Assembly: GCA_039182515.1 (NCBI GenBank)
Contig: JBCDCE010000035.1
Span: forward strand, 1-41,132
DNA: 41,132 bases
From: JBCDCE01 sp039182515
GTDB lineage: Bacteria > Pseudomonadota > Alphaproteobacteria > Rhodobacterales > Rhodobacteraceae
Reading direction: 5' to 3'
Each line of letters starts with the position of its first letter. The stretch's first letter is position 1. Below the pieces are notes generated by a model. The model was not told the DNA's origin. It did not search any database and saw nothing but the letters and a program-made list of their open reading frames with translations. This document shows, one piece after another, positions 15,593 to 24,417 of this stretch. The translations under genes and the position numbers were made by a program.

Positions 15593-17131
15593 ATGAGTAA
15601 CCAGTCAATGTGGCGCGGAATCCAATTCCCGTTTGGTTTGCAAACCCTAACGACATCGATTTGCTTGGCCCTCCTGCCCTCTCTAACTCTGATCAGCTTT
15701 TGGGTTTTTGGAGAAACGGGACTTTTGGTTACGGCTCTCGGTCTGCCCTTAGTGATCAGCCTTCTTGCTCCACTCACACAAGATCGCGGCGCGTCTTCCC
15801 GGGATCCTGTGACCGGTCTCTCCCCTAAATATGTGCTAGAAACCGCGCTCGATCGCGGTTTGAAAGATACCAATCGAACAACCAAGTCCACGCTTTGTGT
15901 AGTGCTGCAGGTGGATGACTTTGGCGCCAGCATTGATCGCTTCGGCGTTGCCGCGGGAGACGCACTTTTGACCGCCATCGCAGATCGCTTGCGAAGTGCT
16001 TTGCGCACAGAAGACACGTTGAGCCAACTCGATGGTCCACGTTTTGCAATTGCTATGGCTCCACTCCACCGCATGGATATGGAACAAGCACTGCAAGTGG
16101 CAAAGCGCCTGCAAGGCGTGATCGAAGCACCACTGCCTCTGGATGCAACCACAGTCTGCGCAACAGCCTCGGTCGGCTTTGCTTTGCCTGCAAGGCTCAA
16201 GACTCAATCTGGCCCCGCCTACCTCGAAGCTGCAGAGACCGCTCTGCTGGTCGCAAAGCGCGCCGGACCGGCGAGCATAAGAGCCTTTTCCCACGACATG
16301 CTGCAAGCCCGTCTGGCAGAAGACAATCTTGTGGCGGACGTCAAGCACGCTCTGGACAACGGCGAGATCAAGCCTTGGTACCAACCTCAGGTGTGCGCAC
16401 GCACTGGCGAAATCACCGGTTTTGAGGCCCTCGCGCGATGGGAGCATCCTGTGCGTGGTCTTATCCCACCCAAAGAGTTTCTACCCGCAATCGAAACCGC
16501 AGGTCTGCTGGGGCGCTTGGGCGAAGTAAATCTTCAGCACAGCATTGTGGCGTTGCAAACCTGGGATCAATCCGGTCTGCAGGTTCCTCAAGTCGGCATC
16601 AACTTTTCTGGTGACGAGCTCAAGAATCCCAAACTTGTGGATACAATCAAGTGGGAGCTTGACCGCAACGCTTTGGATCCGTCCCGCATTGCCATCGAAA
16701 TCCTTGAAACGGTCGTGGCCAATTCTGATGACGACATGGTCACCCGCAATATTGCAGCCCTAGCCAAACTTGGCTGTGCCATCGATCTCGATGACTTTGG
16801 GACGGGTCATGCGTCAATTGCGAATATTCGCCGCTTTGCCGTCTCCCGCCTGAAAGTAGATCGGTCTTTTGTGACACGCGTGGATCAAGATGCGGATCAG
16901 CAAGCGCTCATCGGCGCAATTCTATCCATGGCCGAGCGACTTCGCTTAGAAACACTTGCTGAGGGCGTCCAAACCGTTGGCGAGCACGCTATGCTGCGCA
17001 AACTGGGCTGTGGCCAGGTGCAGGGCTTCGGTGTCGCAAAACCCATGCCGTTTGAGGACACTGCACGGTGGATGCAAGCTTACCGTCGAAAACTCAACAC
17101 ATCCCAATCTCGAACAATTGCCGCGCAATAA
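15593..17131 (+). CDS. Membrane c-di-GMP phosphodiesterase with degenerate GGDEF domain (GGDEF-EAL)
   Basis: A 512-residue protein with two predicted TM segments (about 18-60), a GGDEF domain (about 75-240) and an EAL domain (about 255-500). The signature GGDEF reads DGPRF (in SQLDGPRFAI), so cyclase activity is not expected. The EAL domain keeps FEALARW, the Asn of INFSGDEL, the Glu of IEILE, DLDDFGTGHASI, LKVDRSF, LAEGV and GQVQGF, so c-di-GMP hydrolysis is plausible. ATG 15593 follows GGAGAGTGAGAG and is preferred over an upstream GTG (15566). It is co-directional with ttcA and yidC. Roles in motility or attachment would be typical, but nothing local shows the target. Confidence 0.9.
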   Translation: MSNQSMWRGIQFPFGLQTLTTSICLALLPSLTLISFWVFGETGLLVTALGLPLVISLLAPLTQDRGASSRDPVTGLSPKYVLETALDRGLKDTNRTTKSTLCVVLQVDDFGASIDRFGVAAGDALLTAIADRLRSALRTEDTLSQLDGPRFAIAMAPLHRMDMEQALQVAKRLQGVIEAPLPLDATTVCATASVGFALPARLKTQSGPAYLEAAETALLVAKRAGPASIRAFSHDMLQARLAEDNLVADVKHALDNGEIKPWYQPQVCARTGEITGFEALARWEHPVRGLIPPKEFLPAIETAGLLGRLGEVNLQHSIVALQTWDQSGLQVPQVGINFSGDELKNPKLVDTIKWELDRNALDPSRIAIEILETVVANSDDDMVTRNIAALAKLGCAIDLDDFGTGHASIANIRRFAVSRLKVDRSFVTRVDQDADQQALIGAILSMAERLRLETLAEGVQTVGEHAMLRKLGCGQVQGFGVAKPMPFEDTARWMQAYRRKLNTSQSRTIAAQ

Positions 17132-17279
17132 CGGCCGAAACCAAAAGTCCCAAAGCACTCAATCGAGATTAACCAGGCCGCAGGGGGCGTCTCAGGGCCA
17201 ATAGGACATCAAAAGCCCTTGACCTTCGTTCCGTGGGTCTGTTGAACCTGGCACACTTGAGGAAACTTGGGCTGGGTCA

Positions 17280-19103
17280 ATGGACGAACAGAACCGCAAT
17301 CTTATTCTCGCTTGCGCCTTGTCGCTGCTGGTAATTATAGTCTGGCCGTTTATCGTTCCACCGCCAGAACCCGTGCCTGGGGCAACCTCTCAATCAGGTG
17401 CAAACGGTGAGGCTGTCGTTGCGGGAGCCGACCAGAGCTCGCAAAGCACGACAATTCCTAATTCCAACACTGCCCCATCATCCGCTGAACCCATGGATCG
17501 AGCCACCGATGCCCCACGCATCGAAATCGAGACGCCTAAGCTAAAGGGCTCCATCAGCTTGGCCGGGGGGCGCTTGGATACCCTGGCCCTCAAAGACTAT
17601 AAATTGACCCTCGACAGCAGCGAAATTGTTCAACTGTTCGAGCCCACCACGTTGCCAGAAGCATTCTACGGCGACTTTGGCTGGGCGCCAGGCGGCTCGT
17701 TGGAGTTCGATGACGTCCCAACACCTGCAACCCTATGGAGCGCGCCAAGTGGCGCCGTGTTAACCCCGACAACGCCATTGACGCTCACTTGGACAAACAC
17801 AAAAGGTCTGATTTTCGAGCGCACAATCTCCGTAGATGAGGATTATCTTTTCACCATCGACCAAGCTGTGACGAACACCAGCGATACCGATGTCCGCATG
17901 GCGCCTTATTCGGCTCTCACACGCCACAGCATTCCAAGTGATCTGCGCAACTTCTTTATCATCCATGAAGGCCCGATGCGCCAAACTGGCGAAGAGCTGA
18001 ACGAGCTTTCATACGAAGATCTTCAGGACTTCTCCGCAGATCCCAGGTGGGGCACCAGCGCGGAAGCCATCGAAGTTGCTGGCAACGGTTGGCTTGGGTT
18101 CACCGACCATTACTGGATGTCGATGATCGTACCAGCCGCAGGTCAAAGCTTTACCTCCGTTTTCTCTTACAATGCTGGCAGAGACACATTCCGCGCAGAA
18201 GCGCGTCTTCCCACGGCAACCATCGCTGCCGGCGAAAGGCTGCAAGTCAGCACGCAGCTCTTTGCGGGTGCCAAAGAATGGGAGACCATTCGATCCTACC
18301 AAAATGACAACGGGATTTACCATTTCCTCGATAGCATCGATTGGGGATGGTTCTTTTTCTTAACCAAACCAATCTTCGCCGCGCTGCACTTTATCAACGT
18401 CATCATTGGGAACATGGGCTGGTCGATCATCGTGCTTACACTCGTGATCAAAGCGCTATTGCTACCACTGGCCTATAAATCCTACGTCTCGATGGCCAAG
18501 ATGAAAGAGCTTCAACCAGAAATGGAGAAACTCAAAGAAGAAGCGGGCGAAGATCGCGAGAAAATGCAAAAGGGCATGATCGAGCTCTACAAAAAGAATA
18601 AGGTGAACCCTGCATCGGGATGCCTTCCGATCCTGCTGCAAATCCCAATCTTCTTTTCGCTCTACAAGGTGATATTCGTTACCATTGAACTGCGGCATGC
18701 CCCTTGGCTTGGCTGGATCCGCGACCTTTCCGCGCCTGATCCGTCGTCGATCCTCAATCTTTTTGGCCTCTTGCCGTTCGACACGCCGGACCCAACGTCC
18801 TTCTTGTTCATCTTCAGCTTGGGAATCTTGCCAATCATTTTGGGGATTTCGATGTGGCTCCAACAAAAGCTAAACCCAGCGCCCACGGATCCAACCCAAG
18901 CGATGATCTTCGCCTATTTGCCGTGGATCTTCATGTTTATGCTCGGCACCTTCGCCAGCGGCCTGATCATTTACTGGATCGCCAACAACATGATCACATT
19001 CGCCCAACAATATCTGATCATGCGGTCGCAAGGCGTGACCCCAGATGTCTTCGGCAACATTCGCTCGAGCTTTAAACGCAAGAAAAAAGCGGACGATGGC
19101 TAA
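17280..19103 (+). CDS. yidC: Membrane protein insertase YidC
   Basis: A 607-residue insertase of the Gram-negative YidC type. TM1 is about residues 7-27, then a low-complexity Ser/Thr/Ala-rich linker, a large periplasmic P1 domain (about 80-350), and the conserved five-TM core (about 355-590) with the C1 coiled coil (KMKELQPEMEKLKEEAGED) and NPASGCLPILLQIPIFFSLYKV. It inserts membrane proteins alone or with SecYEG. The stop overlaps the next start by one base (TAATG). Confidence 0.97.
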   Translation: MDEQNRNLILACALSLLVIIVWPFIVPPPEPVPGATSQSGANGEAVVAGADQSSQSTTIPNSNTAPSSAEPMDRATDAPRIEIETPKLKGSISLAGGRLDTLALKDYKLTLDSSEIVQLFEPTTLPEAFYGDFGWAPGGSLEFDDVPTPATLWSAPSGAVLTPTTPLTLTWTNTKGLIFERTISVDEDYLFTIDQAVTNTSDTDVRMAPYSALTRHSIPSDLRNFFIIHEGPMRQTGEELNELSYEDLQDFSADPRWGTSAEAIEVAGNGWLGFTDHYWMSMIVPAAGQSFTSVFSYNAGRDTFRAEARLPTATIAAGERLQVSTQLFAGAKEWETIRSYQNDNGIYHFLDSIDWGWFFFLTKPIFAALHFINVIIGNMGWSIIVLTLVIKALLLPLAYKSYVSMAKMKELQPEMEKLKEEAGEDREKMQKGMIELYKKNKVNPASGCLPILLQIPIFFSLYKVIFVTIELRHAPWLGWIRDLSAPDPSSILNLFGLLPFDTPDPTSFLFIFSLGILPIILGISMWLQQKLNPAPTDPTQAMIFAYLPWIFMFMLGTFASGLIIYWIANNMITFAQQYLIMRSQGVTPDVFGNIRSSFKRKKKADDG

Positions 19104-19849
19104 TGGGCCGCGTTGCCGAGATTTGGCGTCATCCAATCAAAGCGGTTGGGCGCGAAGCGCTAGAGCAAGTTTCCCTCAGTGAAGGCGCTTGTGTGCCCTG
19201 GGACAGACATTGGGCCGTCCGACATGACGCGTCGAAGGCCAGCACAACGGAATGGAGCCGCTGTGGCGGGTTTAACCGCGGCGCGTCTTCCCCGCAATTG
19301 ATGGCCGTTACGTGTGTGTTCGATGACAGCACGGAAACCATCGAATTGGCGCATCCCAAAAAACCGAGATTAGTCGCCAATCCCAATACAGACGGGGCGC
19401 AGATTGCAGAGTGGTTAACGGAGCTTATCCCCTCTCACAGACCGCAACCACATGATGTGATCTCGGTGCCTGGCACGGCCCTTACCGACAGTGCTTTTCC
19501 CTCCATCAGCATCCTGTCCCTGTCCTCCCTGAAAGCACTCTCACAACGGGCGGGTTTGGATTTGGACCCAGCGCGCTTTCGCGGCAATATCTGGTTAGAG
19601 GGCTTTGAAGCCTGGCAAGAAGAAGAGTGGGTTGGACGCACACTAAGACTTGGCCAAGTTGACCTCGAAATCCGCGAACCGATTGAAAGGTGCCTGGCCA
19701 CAAGCACAAGCCCCATCACAGGTGAGCGCGACGTTCAAACCTTAGAGCTGCTTGAGGATGCGCGAGGACGCCGCGAATTTGGGCTTTATGGCGTTGTCAC
19801 CAAAGGCGGCCTTTTGCGCCAAGGTGACCTTGTGAATACGCTGCCATGA
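19103..19849 (+). CDS. MOSC-domain protein (molybdenum cofactor sulfurase C-terminal type)
   Basis: A 248-residue protein with an N-terminal MOSC beta-barrel (VAEIWRHPIKAVGREAL, residues 3-19) and the C-terminal MOSC domain. The conserved Cys is in IERCLATSTSP. MOSC proteins carry or transfer sulfur or bind molybdenum cofactor (YiiM, mARC-like). The exact reaction is unknown here. The yidC-MOSC-engB-argB order is common in Alphaproteobacteria. Start and stop overlap the neighbours (TAATG before, ATGA after), so it is in the yidC operon. Confidence 0.88.
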   Translation: MGRVAEIWRHPIKAVGREALEQVSLSEGACVPWDRHWAVRHDASKASTTEWSRCGGFNRGASSPQLMAVTCVFDDSTETIELAHPKKPRLVANPNTDGAQIAEWLTELIPSHRPQPHDVISVPGTALTDSAFPSISILSLSSLKALSQRAGLDLDPARFRGNIWLEGFEAWQEEEWVGRTLRLGQVDLEIREPIERCLATSTSPITGERDVQTLELLEDARGRREFGLYGVVTKGGLLRQGDLVNTLP

Positions 19850-20505
19850 GCTTGCCCTTTCCCCTCGCAGAGGAGCCCAGTGCAGCCGCAAAAGAAGCAG
19901 GGCGCAAACTCTTTGCCCATGAGACGCTCTTTGTAAAAGGGGTTGTCGGGCTAGACGGATTGCCACCTGGCGACAGGCATGAGGTGTGTTTTGCCGGGCG
20001 CTCAAACGTTGGCAAGTCCTCTTTGATCAACGCGCTGACGGGCCGAAAATCCCTTGCGCGAGCGTCCAACACGCCTGGCCGCACCCAAGAAATCAACTTC
20101 TTCGATTTGGCCAGCCAGCTCTACTTGGTCGATTTGCCGGGGTATGGCTTCGCCCAAGCGCCTGTGGGCGTTGTGGAAAAATGGCAAAGGTTGCTCAAAG
20201 CCTATCTCTCCGGCAGAGCGACGCTGCGCCGCGCCTTTGTCCTGATCGATAGCCGACACGGTATCAAACCTGTCGATACCGAAATCATGAGCTTACTGGA
20301 CACCGCTGCCGTACCCTTCCAAACTGTCCTAACCAAAATCGATAAGCCAAAATCCAGCGCGCTCGAAAAAACGCTCGATCAAGTGCGCGGCGCATTGGCA
20401 AAGCATCCGGCCGCCTTTCCAGAGCTCATCGCCACCTCTTCGGAAAAAGGCGATGGGATCGCCACTTTGCGCAGCGTGATCCATCAGTTGACCCAAGAGG
20501 GTTGA
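19846..20505 (+). CDS. engB: Ribosome biogenesis GTPase EngB (YihA/YsxC)
   Basis: A 219-residue GTPase needed for large-subunit assembly. G1 is GRSNVGKSS, G2 includes NTPGRTQEINFF, G3 is DLPGYG, G4 is TKID and G5 is near ATSSEKG. All are intact. The ATG overlaps the MOSC-gene stop by four bases, and argB begins 58 bases later. Confidence 0.96.
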   Translation: MSLPFPLAEEPSAAAKEAGRKLFAHETLFVKGVVGLDGLPPGDRHEVCFAGRSNVGKSSLINALTGRKSLARASNTPGRTQEINFFDLASQLYLVDLPGYGFAQAPVGVVEKWQRLLKAYLSGRATLRRAFVLIDSRHGIKPVDTEIMSLLDTAAVPFQTVLTKIDKPKSSALEKTLDQVRGALAKHPAAFPELIATSSEKGDGIATLRSVIHQLTQEG

Positions 20506-20563
20506 GCGCACAGACAGAATTGCGTAGGCCCACAGGACCAACGACCCCGGCCTAGTTATCAAA

Positions 20564-21433
20564 ATGAGACAACAAACCATGCAACGCGATTGGATCGCCA
20601 CAGCACGCACGCTCAGCGAAGCGCTTCCCTATATGCAGCGCTACGACGGCGCTGTGGTGGTGATTAAACTGGGCGGTCATGCCATGGGCAGCGATGAAGC
20701 CCTACAAAGCTTTGCCCGCGATGTGGTTTTGCTGCGCCAAGTGGGTGTTAACCCCGTGATCGTGCACGGCGGCGGCCCGATGATTAATGCCATGCTCGAG
20801 AAGCTCGACATTCAGTCCGAATTTGTTGGCGGCAAACGGGTTACGGATGAGGCCACAATGGAAGTTGTGGAGATGGTCCTATCGGGCCGCGTGAACAAGC
20901 AAATTGTGCAAGCGATCAATGCCCAAGGTGGTTCGGCTGTTGGCCTGTCGGGCAAAGATGCCAAACTCATCAATTGCAAGCCAACCGATCCCACACTGGG
21001 CCTGGTTGGCACGCCAGAGACTGTGAATCCGCAGGTGCTTCAAACACTGTTTGACGCGGACCAAATCCCCGTCATTGCCCCGCTTGGCTCCGGCGACAAC
21101 GGAGAAACGTATAACATCAACGGAGACACAGCCGCGGGCGCTATTGCGGCTGCCTTGCAGGCCGACCGGCTTTTACTGCTCACGGATGTTGACGGCGTAA
21201 AGGACGCCGAGGGCAAGGTGATCACCGATCTGACCATTGCCCAGGTGCGCGAACTGACGGACCAAGGCATTATTGCAGGCGGCATGATTCCCAAAACGGA
21301 AACTGCCCTTGAAGCCCTCGAAGGCGGCGTGCGCGCTGTGATTATCCTGGACGGCCGTGCGCCAAACGCTTGCCTGTTGGAGTTGTTTACAGATCACGGG
21401 GCTGGCACGTTGATGCGTGCACAAGCGAAATAA
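20564..21433 (+). CDS. argB: Acetylglutamate kinase
   Basis: A 289-residue amino-acid kinase. It phosphorylates N-acetyl-L-glutamate in the second step of arginine synthesis. Motifs include VIKLGGHAMG (ATP-binding Lys), VHGGGPMINAML, GKRVTD, GLSGKDAKLI and LLTDVDGVKD, with the C-terminal GGMIPKTETALEAL. A second ATG at 20579 (MQRDWIATAR) could be the true start; neither has a strong ribosome site. No other arg genes are near, as is usual in Rhodobacteraceae. Confidence 0.96.
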   Translation: MRQQTMQRDWIATARTLSEALPYMQRYDGAVVVIKLGGHAMGSDEALQSFARDVVLLRQVGVNPVIVHGGGPMINAMLEKLDIQSEFVGGKRVTDEATMEVVEMVLSGRVNKQIVQAINAQGGSAVGLSGKDAKLINCKPTDPTLGLVGTPETVNPQVLQTLFDADQIPVIAPLGSGDNGETYNINGDTAAGAIAAALQADRLLLLTDVDGVKDAEGKVITDLTIAQVRELTDQGIIAGGMIPKTETALEALEGGVRAVIILDGRAPNACLLELFTDHGAGTLMRAQAK

Positions 21434-21491
21434 GGTCACACATGCGTGGGCAAGGGTTGCCAGAACCCTCTAGCCGGACGACATATAAGCC

Positions 21492-22286
21492 ATGGAACAC
21501 GAAGGCATCATTCGGCTGAGCGTCTTTTTGGGGCTCTTTTCGCTCCTGGCACTTCTAGAGTGGGTCTTGCCGCGCCGCCCGCGCCGGCAAGCCCAAAGCG
21601 CACGTTGGATCACAAATTGGGCCATCGTGATCCTCGACACACTCACCTTGCGGCTTGTTGCAATTGCGCTCCCACTTTTGGCCGTTGGCGCCGCGATGGA
21701 CGCTGAGCGCCTAGATTGGGGGCTTTTCAATGCGCTCAACTGGCCGTTCTGGCTCGAAACACTCGCGGTCATACTGATTTTGGATCTCGCGATCTGGACC
21801 CAGCATCTGATCACCCACAAGGTGCCGATCCTATGGCGCTTGCACCAAGTTCACCACGCAGATGAAGATATGGATGTGACCACGGCAATACGGTTTCATC
21901 CCGTAGAAATCGCTCTGTCGATGCTTCTCAAGATCGGGCTTGTGTATCTTCTAGGTCCAAGCGCCTTGGCTGTTGTGGTTTTTGAGGTGCTGTTGAACGG
22001 CACTGCCATGTTCAACCATGCAAATCTTAAGCTTCCACTCTGGCTCGACAGATGGCTGAGGCTGGTGATCGTCACGCCAGATATGCATAGGGTGCACCAT
22101 TCCGTGGAGCGACGCGAACACGACAGCAATTACGGCTTCGCGTTGAGCCTTTGGGATCGACTGTTTGGGACATACACAGCCCAACCTGAAGACGGCCACG
22201 ACGCCATGCTAGTTGGGCTGCGTTGGCGAGAGGGTCAGGCCAACCGCCTAGGCTGGAGCCTGGCTTTGCCCTTTCGCAACAAATGA
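21492..22286 (+). CDS. Sterol desaturase/fatty acid hydroxylase family membrane protein
   Basis: A 264-residue integral-membrane di-iron protein. The histidine boxes are QHLITH (about 104-109), HQVHH (about 118-122), NHANL (about 176-180) and MHRVHH (about 197-202), the set used by this superfamily to bind two irons. TM segments cover about 5-25, 40-65, 80-100 and 140-170. Members hydroxylate or desaturate lipids, sterols or carotenoids; this one's substrate is unknown. Its stop overlaps the next start (ATGA), tying it to an iron-sulfur protein. Confidence 0.87.
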   Translation: MEHEGIIRLSVFLGLFSLLALLEWVLPRRPRRQAQSARWITNWAIVILDTLTLRLVAIALPLLAVGAAMDAERLDWGLFNALNWPFWLETLAVILILDLAIWTQHLITHKVPILWRLHQVHHADEDMDVTTAIRFHPVEIALSMLLKIGLVYLLGPSALAVVVFEVLLNGTAMFNHANLKLPLWLDRWLRLVIVTPDMHRVHHSVERREHDSNYGFALSLWDRLFGTYTAQPEDGHDAMLVGLRWREGQANRLGWSLALPFRNK

Positions 22287-22915
22287 CATCCACTTGGAAC
22301 GACCAAGTGCTCGCAGAGCACGGATTGATGGAGATGGGCCATCTTCAAGATGGCACAGACACACTTCTTCTACTTGGTCCTAAACCAGAGTTTTGGCAGA
22401 TCTTTAAAGGGTCGCAGGAGGCCCAAGACGGGCAAAAAGACCCAATCGATCGATGGTCGTTTCGGGTGATCTCAGCGCTTGCCGAAGAACTCGGTGCGCG
22501 GCCTGAGTTTCCGTTTGGGGGGCCGCCCTATGCGCCTTTCTTGACTTGGGCTCTAAACAGTGGCCGTGCCTGGAGTTCTCCTGTGGGTATGCTCGTCCAC
22601 GATGTGAGTGGGTTGATGGTCTCATACCGAGGCGCGCTTCGCTTCGTTGATACTCTTGCCGCCTCACACACGCACCGAGAAGCACCATGCCTTTCTTGCA
22701 AAGCGCAGGCCTGTATATCAACTTGCCCTGTGGGTGCTTTGGGGCCAGACCAAAACTACGACGTCGCCGCCTGCAAAAGCTATTTACGGGAGCCCGAAGG
22801 TATAGACTGTTTACAAAACGGCTGCCTAGTGCGCCGTGCCTGCCCCGTTAGTCTCAGCTTTGGACGCGATCCTTTGCAATCAGGCTACCATATGAAGGTT
22901 TTTTTAGGTGATTGA
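22283..22915 (+). CDS. 4Fe-4S ferredoxin-type protein (QueG-like C-terminal domain)
   Basis: A 210-residue soluble protein. The N-terminal two thirds has no recognised motif. The C-terminal third holds a cysteine cluster: CLSCKAQACISTCP (about 136-149), a single Cys in ACKSYL (about 164), and CLQNGCLVRRACP (about 177-189). This spacing would bind one or two 4Fe-4S clusters and resembles the ferredoxin part of epoxyqueuosine reductase, but the cobalamin-binding region of QueG is not visible. It is translationally coupled to the upstream di-iron protein and the downstream phosphatase. It may serve as an electron donor to the former; that is inference. Confidence 0.78.
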   Translation: MTSTWNDQVLAEHGLMEMGHLQDGTDTLLLLGPKPEFWQIFKGSQEAQDGQKDPIDRWSFRVISALAEELGARPEFPFGGPPYAPFLTWALNSGRAWSSPVGMLVHDVSGLMVSYRGALRFVDTLAASHTHREAPCLSCKAQACISTCPVGALGPDQNYDVAACKSYLREPEGIDCLQNGCLVRRACPVSLSFGRDPLQSGYHMKVFLGD

Positions 22916-23405
22916 ACTCATTCTTTTGCGCCACGCCAAATCTGATTGGAGCCTAGCAGGTCAGCCAGATATCGAGCGCCCTTTAAACGCACGGGGTCAA
23001 CGCGGTGCTGCCGCCATTGGCGCTTGGCTAAACGCTGCTGGCCTTATTCCAGATGAAGTTTTTTGCTCTTCGGCGACGAGAACACAGGAGACGGTTGCGC
23101 GCTTGGGCTTGGGACTAGAGCACCAGGCCCAATACACGCGGGCTTTGTATCACGCGGAACCAGAAGGCATCCTCGACGTTCTGGCAGGTGCCACAGCGAG
23201 CCGCGTCTTGCTGGTGGCCCATAATCCTGGGATTGCCGAATTGGCACATCGATTAGCTGACGTAGCGCCGTCCCATCCGCGCTTTGCTGACTACCCAACA
23301 GCGGCAACTACTGTTTTGCAATTCAATACTGACTGGCCAAAGCTGAGCCGCGTTCGAGGTAAGGTTCTGCACTTTGTGACACCAAAGGATCTGATCGCCG
23401 ATTGA
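22908..23405 (+). CDS. SixA-like histidine phosphatase
   Basis: A 165-residue member of the histidine phosphatase (phosphoglycerate-mutase-like) family. The phospho-accepting His is in LLRHAKSDW (about residue 9), and the second catalytic His is in LLVAHNPG (about 105). The length and the RHAKS motif fit SixA, which removes phosphate from phosphohistidine proteins such as the NPr arm of PTS-Ntr. The start is GTG, eight bases inside the upstream gene. Other small-molecule phosphatase roles are possible. Confidence 0.88.
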   Translation: MIELILLRHAKSDWSLAGQPDIERPLNARGQRGAAAIGAWLNAAGLIPDEVFCSSATRTQETVARLGLGLEHQAQYTRALYHAEPEGILDVLAGATASRVLLVAHNPGIAELAHRLADVAPSHPRFADYPTAATTVLQFNTDWPKLSRVRGKVLHFVTPKDLIAD

Positions 23406-23557
23406 GCCACAAAAATGACGGGTGAGACCAACAAATTTGAATCGAATTGTCGACAAACTGTCACCTCTAACCTTCGCCAATAGCAAACGACGTTCAGACA
23501 CCTTTATCCGAATCGCCCAACAATGAAGGGCGGTAGGGAGAGGGATGCTTGCGGGTC

Positions 23558-23592
23558 AAAAAAATACGCGCGGCCAGGTTTGGCACGCGCGT
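23558..23592 (-). terminator. Rho-independent terminator of aapJQMP
   Basis: On the minus strand a long GC-rich hairpin (ACGCGCGtGCCA, loop AACC, TGGC-CGCGCGT, 23566-23592) is followed by ATTTTTTT. It lies about 45 bases after the aapP stop. On the plus strand the same hairpin lacks a good T-run. Confidence 0.85.
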
Positions 23593-23637
23593 CAAAAGTC
23601 CTTAAAGCGCAGCTCCTTAAAGCCACTTTTGGCCGAT

Positions 23638-24402
23638 TTAATGGCCCAAGATCTGGCTCAAGAAGAGCTTTGTCCGATCGGACTGAGGATTGTCGAAGAA
23701 AGCCTCTGGCTCGTTCTGTTCAACAATTTGCCCTGCATCCATAAAAATCACACGGTTCGCAACCTGACGGGCAAAGCCCATTTCGTGGGTCACACAAAGC
23801 ATCGTCATGCCTTCTTCCGCGAGCTCGATCATCGTATCGAGCACCTCCTTGATCATTTCCGGATCAAGCGCCGAGGTTGGCTCGTCGAAAAGCATAATCC
23901 GCGGTTTCATGCACAAAGAGCGCGCAATCGCCACACGCTGCTGCTGACCACCTGAAAGCTGACCAGGATACTTGTTCGCCTGATCGGGGATTTTCACCTT
24001 CGTCAGGAAATGCATCGCTGTTTCTTCAGCTTCTTTCTTTGGGGTCTTACGAACCCAAATCGGCGCAAGCGTACAGTTTTCCAAAATCGTCAGGTGCGGG
24101 AAGAGATTAAAGTGCTGGAAGCACATCCCAACTTCAGAGCGGATCGTGTCGATGTTTTTCAAGTCGGATGACAAGAGCGTCCCATCCACCGTGATCGAGC
24201 CCGCTTGGTGCTCTTCCAGTGCGTTGATGCACCGGATCAACGTCGATTTGCCCGAGCCAGAAGGCCCGCAAATCACGATGCGCTCGCCTCGGTAAACGGT
24301 CAGATCAATGTCGCGCAGCACGTGGAAGGTGCCGTACCACTTGTTCATATTATTGATTTCGATGGCGACTTCGTCGGAAACTTTCATCTGAGCTTCAGCC
24401 AT
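23638..24402 (-). CDS. aapP: General L-amino acid ABC transporter, ATP-binding protein
   Basis: A 254-residue ABC ATPase. Walker A is GPSGSGKST, the signature is LSGGQQQRVAIARS, Walker B is IMLFDEPTSALDP, and the switch His is in CVTHEMGFA. It powers uptake by the AapQ/AapM permease pair. It is the last gene of the operon, 15 bases after aapM. A second internal start (Met6) exists; the first has GGAGGG upstream. Confidence 0.95.
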   Translation of the reverse strand: MAEAQMKVSDEVAIEINNMNKWYGTFHVLRDIDLTVYRGERIVICGPSGSGKSTLIRCINALEEHQAGSITVDGTLLSSDLKNIDTIRSEVGMCFQHFNLFPHLTILENCTLAPIWVRKTPKKEAEETAMHFLTKVKIPDQANKYPGQLSGGQQQRVAIARSLCMKPRIMLFDEPTSALDPEMIKEVLDTMIELAEEGMTMLCVTHEMGFARQVANRVIFMDAGQIVEQNEPEAFFDNPQSDRTKLFLSQILGH

Positions 24403-24417
24403 AGCTATCGCCCTCCC

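Noticed and set aside
17225..17279. Possible sigma-54 promoter (TGGCACACTTGAG) upstream of yidC
   Set aside because: The spacing between the GG and GC elements does not fit the -24/-12 consensus, and yidC is a housekeeping gene.
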